Positions 4,459-11,092 of a stretch of 13,221 bases of DNA are shown piece after piece; position 1 is the stretch's first letter, and every line of letters starts with the position of its first letter. The notes beneath the pieces were generated by a model. That model ran no database searches. It was given only the letters and a program-made list of their open reading frames with translations, and had not been told where the DNA came from. Origin of the DNA: Halieaceae bacterium UBA4452 (GTDB taxonomy: Bacteria; Pseudomonadota; Gammaproteobacteria; Pseudomonadales; Halieaceae); NCBI GenBank assembly GCA_002389505.1, contig DGPA01000029.1, positions 1 to 13,221 on the forward strand, in the 5' to 3' direction. The translations under genes and the position numbers were made by a program.

Positions 4459-6939
4459 TCACCGGTCTTCAATCAGCAAATCCTCTCGCTTCCAAGTGCC
4501 ATCAAGCGACACTATCAACGAAGCATCAGGGGCTAGTACCCGTGAAATTCCCTGCGCACTATCCACTGTCATTTGGTTCGCTGATATAGCACCCCATGGA
4601 CCGTCACCTACAAGGATTCGCTCTCCCAGTTGGTAATCTTTAATACTGACCATGGCTCCACCATTAATCTCAAAAGTGTCAGACCCATCGCCACCAAACA
4701 CGCTGACTTTGCCGACCAGCTCCGATGAAACGGTAATAGTGTCGTCGCCGTAGAATCCATAGACCTCAACGGGCTTGTCATCGACTACCGAGAGCGTTAT
4801 TTGATCGTTCTTCATGGTCCCAAAGTTCAGGGAAGGCCCAGAATCCAACCACACACTGTCGGGAGCGTCGTCATTAATAGCGCCCGAAAACAAGGCATCA
4901 ACCTTTGCTAGCGCTGCATGGCCCGTTTGAATTCCCATCTTCAGACCAATCCAATTCCCGTCCATCATGTGAATGCCACCGTACAGCCGGGAGCGGCCAG
5001 CTTCTTCAGCGGCAAGTGAGAGAAACTCCCAAGAGAGTGTGGTTTCCTCATTACCGTTTTGTGCATCACCATCGAATCCGTCGGTCAGATCAAAGCGTGA
5101 GATAAACGCTTCACTTTGGTAGTCAAAAATATTTGAACTCAAAATCTGAGAGATCACCGTGGTAGCCGCATAGCTAAACGCCGAGTGTCCGGAGGGTACA
5201 TCTGGGAATGGCGGCGTAAAGTTACGTCTCAACTGAAATGGAAACCAAACGTTTCGGTCATCCGTTCCCGCCACCACATCTCCTCGGAAGGAAGGCAGCA
5301 CACTGCCAAGGTACAACTGATTGATCACCGTGTAAGGACGGACAGAATCAAAGTGAAATTTAGAGTCCCAAGCGGTCACTCCCGCGTCGAAAACTGCTTG
5401 GGAGACAGTCATCATAAGTCGTAAAGACTCCTCCAAACTGAGCGCATCACGAACGGCGAGATCAACGGCTATTTCCGTCCACCAACCCGGGGGATACGGG
5501 GTAGAATCGCCGAGCTCCCAGTATTCTGACTGCGCTCGTTGAAGGGCACCACCGTCAACCCGGTCTTTCATTAATTGCGCAAAGCCCACCAGCTGAGCGG
5601 CCTCATCAACAAAATCCATGTTGAGCGCGCCGTTTACATACGGTGTTTTAATGGTGTCAGGCCTTAAAGCCGCACCCGATGCTAGCGCAAATGTGGACAC
5701 CTCACCCCAATGAGAGGTCAGTGGAACCTGCGTGCCCCCGTCGGCAGTGGGAGGAAAAATGCCCCACTCGGTCAGGGATTGCCACGTGGAGGTTAATCGA
5801 ACGTCACCCGACAATACTGCGGGATTGATGGTTACCGGAAGAGGATTGTCAATGAGCAACTTGCCCTCGGAGTCCCAAGTGGCGCCCGCTGCTCTGGCCG
5901 CTATCCTAGGGTCATAGTCAGGAAATTCATAGACTGGGAACTCAACGCCACCCTCATTAACGTAAGCAATCTCGTTGTAAAAATTGATGTTGTTTCGTTG
6001 GCTGATCGTCGGTGCAGGAGCGGCCCAGGGTATCGGACCGTAGGGCGCGGTACTGTCGGCATAATTATTGAGCGGCTGCGCGCCATCGGTCATCGCGAAT
6101 GCCAGTATCTCGGATGCTATGGCATTCGCGAGCGATTCTGAGTCAGATAGAAGACTGTTTGCAGAAAAAGGATCGAGTCTAGCCGAAGCCAGCGCCTTTG
6201 ATTCATCAATGATTGAATCCGCCAAGCTCAACATTTCCGCTCGAATAACCTCCGCATCTTCACCCGAGTCAATTTCCAATTGCGCTTGATTAAGAAAACT
6301 TGAGTCACCTGCGGCAAAATCAACGAAAACATGGTATGCCGCAGTAGACATCGATAAAAATCGTGCCGTGGAAGCCTCGTTAGTTGACGCAAACACTACG
6401 TCGCTTTGGACAGTCGACAACCAGGGGGCTGCATCGGAAGAGTAAGCGGCCCAGGCAGAGTAGAGCGCAGCGTTTAAGTAGGCCATGAAACGGCTCGAAA
6501 TAGTGGGGCCCCGCTCGGCTTTTTTTACCAGCGTCAACCCCAAATTATTCCACTCAGTCACCACCTGACTATCGAACTGAGGGCTTACTGTTACCTGAAC
6601 TTCGTCAGAGACAACGGCGTTACTTCCATCATCTACCGTTACTCGCAGTATGATCGTTGACGACACGGTTACAGGAGGTGCATCAAAACTTGCCGTAGCG
6701 TCGGCCATGACCATCAAATTGACCGGGGGACCAGACACCTGCGTCCATTCCAGATCGACTTCACCATCATCCCTGACTGTCGCAGAGACGGTGACTTTTT
6801 CTCCGGCCTCTACGTACACATCGCTACCTGCTGAAACAACAGGCTGTATATTCACGTCGTTATTATCACAGGCACTGATCGTGCCACCTAGGACAATCGA
6901 CAGACATAAACGTAAAGTAACGCCATGTAGTGAACGCAT
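4459..6939 (-). CDS. Vanadium-dependent haloperoxidase-family lipoprotein (PAP2 superfamily) with PKD-like and RTX-like ends
   Basis: An 826-residue envelope protein. A lipoprotein signal ends in the lipobox ISAC, with lipidated Cys24; Asp follows at +2. Residues about 30-120 form a PKD/REJ-like beta domain (AGSDVYVEAGEKVTV, LEWTQVSGPPV, VTVDDGSNAVVSDEV). Residues about 125-690 are the helical haloperoxidase/PAP2 domain with every vanadate-binding motif: Lys527 and Arg534 in K-x6-RP (KFHFDSVRP), Ser583-Gly584-His585 in PSGH, Arg651 and His657 in SR-x5-H. In known enzymes these hold vanadate and the axial histidine, and the enzyme oxidises halide with H2O2; related phosphatases use the same site for phosphate. 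Residues about 720-775 resemble degenerate RTX calcium repeats (FYGDDTITV, FGGDGSDTFEI). AGAGGA ten bases upstream supports the ATG, and a good promoter precedes it. Halide preference, or haloperoxidase versus phosphatase activity, cannot be read. Confidence 0.9.
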   Translation of the reverse strand: MRSLHGVTLRLCLSIVLGGTISACDNNDVNIQPVVSAGSDVYVEAGEKVTVSATVRDDGEVDLEWTQVSGPPVNLMVMADATASFDAPPVTVSSTIILRVTVDDGSNAVVSDEVQVTVSPQFDSQVVTEWNNLGLTLVKKAERGPTISSRFMAYLNAALYSAWAAYSSDAAPWLSTVQSDVVFASTNEASTARFLSMSTAAYHVFVDFAAGDSSFLNQAQLEIDSGEDAEVIRAEMLSLADSIIDESKALASARLDPFSANSLLSDSESLANAIASEILAFAMTDGAQPLNNYADSTAPYGPIPWAAPAPTISQRNNINFYNEIAYVNEGGVEFPVYEFPDYDPRIAARAAGATWDSEGKLLIDNPLPVTINPAVLSGDVRLTSTWQSLTEWGIFPPTADGGTQVPLTSHWGEVSTFALASGAALRPDTIKTPYVNGALNMDFVDEAAQLVGFAQLMKDRVDGGALQRAQSEYWELGDSTPYPPGWWTEIAVDLAVRDALSLEESLRLMMTVSQAVFDAGVTAWDSKFHFDSVRPYTVINQLYLGSVLPSFRGDVVAGTDDRNVWFPFQLRRNFTPPFPDVPSGHSAFSYAATTVISQILSSNIFDYQSEAFISRFDLTDGFDGDAQNGNEETTLSWEFLSLAAEEAGRSRLYGGIHMMDGNWIGLKMGIQTGHAALAKVDALFSGAINDDAPDSVWLDSGPSLNFGTMKNDQITLSVVDDKPVEVYGFYGDDTITVSSELVGKVSVFGGDGSDTFEINGGAMVSIKDYQLGERILVGDGPWGAISANQMTVDSAQGISRVLAPDASLIVSLDGTWKREDLLIEDR

Positions 6940-6953
6940 AGGAGTCGCTTCCT

Positions 6954-6972
6954 CTTTGATGACCTGTCAAAG
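6954..6972. promoter_or_regulatory. Dyad overlapping the predicted start of haloperoxidase transcription
   Basis: CTTTGA (6954-6959) and TCAAAG (6967-6972) are perfect inverted repeats around TGACCTG. The dyad lies directly downstream of the -10 box (6974-6979) and covers the expected transcription start. This is a typical place for a repressor operator, or it could fold as a 5' hairpin of the mRNA just before the ribosome binding site (6950-6955). Confidence 0.4.
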
Positions 6973-6973
6973 G

Positions 6974-7001
6974 AGTATAAAAGCTTAACAGGGGTTGTCC
7001 A
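6974..7001 (-). promoter_or_regulatory. Sigma-70 promoter of the haloperoxidase lipoprotein gene
   Basis: On the minus strand, TGGACA (6996-7001), a 16-base spacer and TATACT (6974-6979) match the consensus at five of six positions each. Transcription should start near 6967, giving a leader of about 28 bases before the ATG at 6939. Confidence 0.65.
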
Positions 7002-7022
7002 GTTCAAGTTCAGTCCAGTCAA

Positions 7023-7033
7023 CTAAGGTCAGC
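7023..7033. repeat. 11-base repeat CTAAGGTCAGC, copy 2 of 3
   Basis: Exact copy of the sequence at 1210-1220 and 7983-7993. It lies 21 bases upstream of the -35 box of the haloperoxidase promoter, with its centre about 52 bases from the -10 centre. This is nearly the same placement as copy 1 relative to its TATAAT. Confidence 0.45.
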
Positions 7034-7129
7034 GTTGTCATGCCGATAACCCACTGTCCATCAAACCCCAGAGATCTGCCAGTGCAGAGCCCAAGGCGCT
7101 CGATTAACTCAAAAGCCGAGATCTGTCGA

Positions 7130-7903
7130 TCAGTCCATTGCTTTGAGCGTTGCCTTAGGCGCGAGATCGGTGATGGGCGACAGCAGGGTCGCGCTGTCCG
7201 CCAGCCGCTGACGCTGCCAATGATCATCAGCCGTCATCGCCAGCGATGCGCACAGATTGACCATGGCCAGCGGCTCGCGACCGCCCTGCTGGTAACAAGC
7301 CACCGCCTCGGCGGGTGTAGTCGTTAACTCACTGATGAGTGCGGGACTCAGCGCGCCAGCAGCGGGAAGCAGACAAAATGGGGCAAGATTGTGTAACGCT
7401 TTGATTAATTTAGGGCCCACCATCTGGGGCGCTATATGCGCGGTGTCGGCACGGCTAATAATGGACTCGGTAGCGTGGCTTAAAAAGGGCAGTATTGGCG
7501 AGCCAGCGGTAAAAGCTAAAAAGGCATTATGCGGTGTAATATATCGCTGCCACCGGTCCTTATTGTTTTTCTGGACCCAACACTCCTCGCCAAAAAGACT
7601 GTGCCCAGCCAGCGAAGGTAACCAATCAATATCCACACACAGGGTATCGGCGTCGAGCCACAGCGCCTGCCCTCCCTCCCGCTGCAAGTGATTCTGCAGT
7701 AGCTGTAATCGGCCTAAGTCAGCGAGAATGGGTCCTCTATCTGCGACCTTTGAACGATAGCTTTGAGGCAATAGGTCGAACAGCTCGTCACCGATGAATC
7801 GATAATCAAAACCATGGTGGGCAGCCCATTGCTGAACTGACGCCAGACAATCGTCCATCCACTGTGGCCGCTGTGGGGGAGCTGATTGAAAAACCACTAC
7901 CAT
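7130..7903 (-). CDS. Putative GT32-like glycosyltransferase (DxD type)
   Basis: A 257-residue cytoplasmic-looking protein with no signal peptide or membrane segment. The N-terminal half follows the GT-A pattern seen in GT32-type and related sugar-nucleotide transferases: a first strand VVVFQSAPP, a helix WMDDCLASVQQWAAHHGFDYRFI, then DLGRLQLLQNHLQREGGQALWLDADTLCV (about 62-90), where Asp62/Arg65 and the Asp84-Ala85-Asp86 metal/nucleotide motif are placed as in that group. Later parts (residues 130-257) are not recognised; TPHNAFLAFTAGSPILPF looks like the usual segment after the nucleotide site. The ATG at 7903 is fixed by an in-frame stop nine bases upstream, with CTCCT (AGGAG on the minus strand) at 7913-7917. 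It stands alone, divergent from the M1 peptidase gene, so donor and acceptor cannot be inferred. Alternative reading: an uncharacterised nucleotide-diphospho-sugar transferase. Confidence 0.65.
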   Translation of the reverse strand: MVVVFQSAPPQRPQWMDDCLASVQQWAAHHGFDYRFIGDELFDLLPQSYRSKVADRGPILADLGRLQLLQNHLQREGGQALWLDADTLCVDIDWLPSLAGHSLFGEECWVQKNNKDRWQRYITPHNAFLAFTAGSPILPFLSHATESIISRADTAHIAPQMVGPKLIKALHNLAPFCLLPAAGALSPALISELTTTPAEAVACYQQGGREPLAMVNLCASLAMTADDHWQRQRLADSATLLSPITDLAPKATLKAMD

Positions 7904-7912
7904 GACTAGTCA
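7903..7912. promoter_or_regulatory. Perfect 10-base palindrome TGACTAGTCA at the glycosyltransferase start
   Basis: The palindrome touches the start codon and fills most of the spacer between the AGGAG site (7913-7917) and ATG. Its half-site TGACT/AGTCA also occurs in the dyad at 1995-2008 with a two-base centre. An operator or translation-control role is possible; chance cannot be excluded. Confidence 0.25.
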
Positions 7913-7982
7913 CTCCTCACCGCCTACAAAATAATGCTGTCAACAGCCAGAGGACTCCGATACCAATGCTGGCTCTGTTGGC

Positions 7983-7993
7983 CTAAGGTCAGC
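7983..7993. repeat. 11-base repeat CTAAGGTCAGC, copy 3 of 3
   Basis: Exact copy in the divergent spacer between the glycosyltransferase (minus) and the M1 peptidase (plus). It is in the same orientation as copies 1 and 2. A weak -10-like CATTAT on the minus strand (7931-7936) is centred about 54 bases away, similar to the spacing of the other two copies. The rest of this 160-base spacer shows no clear promoter for the plus strand. Confidence 0.4.
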
Positions 7994-8062
7994 TACACTC
8001 AGCACTTCAGCGCTCCACGCTGCCAAGTAATACCACCGTCAACCAGCCTGTTGAGAAAAACA

Positions 8063-10546
8063 ATGACTTTGTTAACACCGCGCTCAATAGTAAGAACACT
8101 GTGCCACGCTACCTTCCTCACACTGCTTAGCCCGTTAAGCTTAGCCGCTGATAGTGACCCTGGGTCTGGCGCGAAGGCATTTAACCAACTGGGTGAGGCC
8201 CTGCCCACTGCTAACGTCTATCGTACGGCATCTGGAGCCCCAGGCAGCGACTATTGGCAACAGCAGGCCGACTATACAATTAAAGCCAGCCTCGATGAAA
8301 ATCAGCGTGCCATTACAGCGACCGCGAACATCCGTTATCAAAACAACTCTCCCGACACCCTGCGTTATTTATGGCTGCAACTCGATCAAAATCGCTTTCG
8401 GGAAGACTCCCTCGATCGTCGATCTCGGACCCAGGACAGCGATCGTGTGAGCTACCAATCTCTGCGCGATCATCAGTCTATGGTCGACAACCACTATGGC
8501 TATCAAGACCTTAAATTCACGAGTAGCAGTGGCACTCCCATTGACGCTACTGTGGTCGATACCCTTGTTCGACTGGACCTTGACACCCCACTAAATCCGG
8601 GCGACAGCGTCAGCTTTGGCGTCGAGTGGCGATTCAATATCATTGAAGAAGCTGCGATTGGCGGTCGCGGCGGGTATGAATACTTTGCTGATAGTAATAC
8701 GCAACTGTTTTTTCTTGCCCAATGGTTCCCACGCCTCGCCGCCTACTCCGATTATGAGGGCTGGCACAACAAAGCTTTTCTAGGTCGTGGTGAATTTACG
8801 CTAGAATTTGGTGATTATGAAGTGGAGCTGACCGTTCCAAATAATCATATTGTGTCCGCGACCGGCGAATTAACCAACGGTCAACGCGTCTTGAGCAAAC
8901 AGCAGCTCGCTCGCTTGAAAGCTGTCCCCACCGATAAGCCGCGTTTCATTGTGACTCCCGAAGAAGCAAAGGCCAATGAAACGACTACGGCGACAGGCAC
9001 AAGCACCTGGCGCTTTCGTGCCCAGAACGTTCGGGATTTTGCCTGGGCTTCATCGACTAAATTTATTTGGGATGCCATGCTGCATGAGCAACCCGGTGCC
9101 CAGTTCGACAACGTTCTAGCCATGTCTTTTTACCCCAATGAAGCCGAACCCATTTGGTCGATGTACTCCACCCAAGCGGTTGCGCACACCATGGCGGTCT
9201 ATAGTCGACTGTCCTTTGATTATCCCTACCCTACAGCTCAGTCAGTGAACACTTGGGAGCGGGGTGGTATGGAATATCCCATGATCACCTTCAACGGCTA
9301 CCGACCCGATCCGCCCACTGCCAACGGTGATGACTCTGATAGCGATGCGAGTGATGCGATTGCCAAAGCCAATGAACAGCGCGCGTACTCGCGGGGGATT
9401 AAATACAGTCTCATTGGGGTCATTATCCACGAAATAGGCCACATTTATTTTCCCATGGTCGTCAATTCCGATGAACGACAGTGGACTTGGATGGATGAAG
9501 GGCTTAACACATTTCTGGAATATGTTGCCGAGCTAGAGTGGGAGGAGCACTACCCGACGTTTCGTAACGACACTAACATTCTCGATTATATTCCCGAGTA
9601 CATGGGGTCGACGAACCAAGTTCCCATCATGACTCAATCCGACTCCATCCTACAATTTGGCCCCAACGCGTACGTAAAGCCCGCTGCTGCGTTGACGGTT
9701 CTGCGAGAAACCGTCATGGGTCGAGCGCTATTTGATTTTGCATTTCGAGAATACGCGCAACGCTGGCAATTTAAGCGGCCAACCCCCGCGGATTTTTTTC
9801 GCACCATGGAGGATGCCTCAGGTGTGGATCTCGATTGGTTCTGGCGAGCGTGGTTCTTCGGTACGGACCATGTCGATGTCGCTATCAGCGATATTCGCGG
9901 CTATCGACTGAAAACCAATGACCCCGATATTGACTATCCGCTTGACCGCGAAGAAAACAGCAGAAATAAACCTGCTCCCGTCGCCATAGCGCGCAACCAA
10001 GCTGAGGGCTTGACGACCCGCGAAGCACGCTTTGATGAGTTGCAAGACCTGTACAGCCGCAGCGATCGCTTTACAGTCACCAACAAAGATCGAAATGAAG
10101 CCGCTAAGGCGTTTAACAAGCTCGACCCATGGGAGCAGCAGGTATTTGATCGCGCCATCGCGGACAACGATCTATTTTATTTTATCGACTTTATCAATAA
10201 AGGCGGTGTACCCACCCCCATTCTTATGACCATTCACTATGCAGACGGCCAGTCACGGGAGCTGCATTTACCCGCAGAAATTTGGCGGCAAGATGCTGAA
10301 AAAGTCACCTATCGTTTAATTGAGAAAAATTCAGTTAGCGCCATAGAAATTGATTCACAGCACCAGACTGCCGATAGCGATTTTCGTAATAATCGCTATC
10401 CACCTACTATTCACTCATCGCGGCTAGAGGCATATAAATCTAAACGTAAAACCCGCAATCTGATGGCCGACCTGCTCGTCGACTTGAAAGCCAAAGCGGG
10501 GGAAGAACAGCCGACCAAAGCCATACCGCTAGAAGCAGCCCAATGA
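8063..10546 (+). CDS. Exported M1-family zinc metallopeptidase
   Basis: An 827-residue secreted aminopeptidase-type metalloprotease. The start at ATG 8063 is chosen because it gives a clean signal peptide (basic RSIVR, hydrophobic core, cleavage after SLA near residue 28). An in-frame ATG at 7934 would add 43 unlikely residues ahead of it. The N-terminal beta domain (about 50-310) contains the M1-like ADYTIKASLDENQRAITATANIRY segment. The catalytic part has GGMEY at 401-405, the GAMEN-equivalent exopeptidase motif with Glu404, and the zinc site HEIGH (456-460) with Glu479 after exactly 18 residues in WMDEGLN. That is the full HEXXH-x18-E signature. The C-terminal third, after DWFWRAWFFGTD, is Lys/Arg/Asp-rich and not assigned. 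It probably takes amino acids from peptides in the periplasm. The DUF6702-type gene begins nine bases after the stop, so the two form an operon. Confidence 0.93.
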   Translation: MTLLTPRSIVRTLCHATFLTLLSPLSLAADSDPGSGAKAFNQLGEALPTANVYRTASGAPGSDYWQQQADYTIKASLDENQRAITATANIRYQNNSPDTLRYLWLQLDQNRFREDSLDRRSRTQDSDRVSYQSLRDHQSMVDNHYGYQDLKFTSSSGTPIDATVVDTLVRLDLDTPLNPGDSVSFGVEWRFNIIEEAAIGGRGGYEYFADSNTQLFFLAQWFPRLAAYSDYEGWHNKAFLGRGEFTLEFGDYEVELTVPNNHIVSATGELTNGQRVLSKQQLARLKAVPTDKPRFIVTPEEAKANETTTATGTSTWRFRAQNVRDFAWASSTKFIWDAMLHEQPGAQFDNVLAMSFYPNEAEPIWSMYSTQAVAHTMAVYSRLSFDYPYPTAQSVNTWERGGMEYPMITFNGYRPDPPTANGDDSDSDASDAIAKANEQRAYSRGIKYSLIGVIIHEIGHIYFPMVVNSDERQWTWMDEGLNTFLEYVAELEWEEHYPTFRNDTNILDYIPEYMGSTNQVPIMTQSDSILQFGPNAYVKPAAALTVLRETVMGRALFDFAFREYAQRWQFKRPTPADFFRTMEDASGVDLDWFWRAWFFGTDHVDVAISDIRGYRLKTNDPDIDYPLDREENSRNKPAPVAIARNQAEGLTTREARFDELQDLYSRSDRFTVTNKDRNEAAKAFNKLDPWEQQVFDRAIADNDLFYFIDFINKGGVPTPILMTIHYADGQSRELHLPAEIWRQDAEKVTYRLIEKNSVSAIEIDSQHQTADSDFRNNRYPPTIHSSRLEAYKSKRKTRNLMADLLVDLKAKAGEEQPTKAIPLEAAQ

Positions 10547-10555
10547 ATACTCGCC

Positions 10556-11047
10556 ATGCTTAAGCTGACGAGTCTTCCCCGAGCGCTACTTGGCCGAGTA
10601 GCCGTTAGATCGCTACTGTTGTTGACCATTAGCATGGCGGTCGTGGCACATCGGGGCAGCGGTGTGTGGACGGACATGGTGTGGGTTGACGATCACTTTG
10701 ACATTACTCATCGCTTACATGCCGCCGACGGTCTCACGATTAATCGCTTTATGGGCGGCACTGGTCGACTCGATAACCTCAAAGAGCTTGCCTTTGTGGC
10801 GCTCTATGTCGATCAGCGCTTTATGACGCCCACTCGCACAGCCAGCCAGTCCCGCGAATCGCCACTAACCACCTTGGGCGCGGAAATCGACGACGACTTT
10901 GTCTATGTATATCAACAATGGTGGCCCGCTGACCGTCCGACCGACCTGTCGCACATCACCAACTCGCTGCTAGGGGATATCATACCCGCAAGCCAGCGAT
11001 TCCTACGTATAGAAACCCCAGAGGGCGTTCAAGAACGACACTTTTAA
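10556..11047 (+). CDS. Exported DUF6702-type protein of unknown function
   Basis: A 163-residue protein with a signal peptide (about residues 1-31; cleavage after VVA gives a mature N-terminus HRGSG). The mature part fits the small all-beta DUF6702 pattern as I know it: the beginning HRGSGVWTDMVWVDDHFDITHRLHAADG, a middle ELAFVALYVDQRF, then GAEIDDDFVYVY (108-119) and the strongest mark, ITNSLLGDIIPASQRFLRI (134-152), which resembles the family's closing strands. No catalytic residues are evident. It begins nine bases after the M1 peptidase stop, with no good ribosome binding site, suggesting coupled translation. Proteins of this type are, to my recollection, often next to M1 peptidases, so a role as chaperone, inhibitor or accessory domain is a reasonable guess. 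The annotation rests on pattern memory; the function is unknown. Confidence 0.75.
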   Translation: MLKLTSLPRALLGRVAVRSLLLLTISMAVVAHRGSGVWTDMVWVDDHFDITHRLHAADGLTINRFMGGTGRLDNLKELAFVALYVDQRFMTPTRTASQSRESPLTTLGAEIDDDFVYVYQQWWPADRPTDLSHITNSLLGDIIPASQRFLRIETPEGVQERHF

Positions 11048-11049
11048 GC

Positions 11050-11067
11050 GTGGCGTCATCGACCCAC
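11050..11067. terminator. Hairpin in the convergent spacer between the M1/DUF6702 operon and soxB
   Basis: GTGG(c)GTC and GACCCAC form a seven-pair stem with one bulge and the loop ATC, in the 45-base gap between converging genes. No T run follows on either side, so it is only a candidate bidirectional end structure. A second short stem GGCC-GATA-GGCC with TTTT (11111-11126, plus strand, inside the soxB end) could serve the plus-strand operon. Confidence 0.3.
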
Positions 11068-11092
11068 CGTCACCAACTCACTGGCTATGACC

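Noticed and set aside
7934..8062. Longer start for the M1 peptidase (43 extra residues from ATG 7934)
   Set aside because: The extra residues precede a good signal peptide and hold no ribosome binding site; the internal ATG at 8063 gives a normal exported protein.
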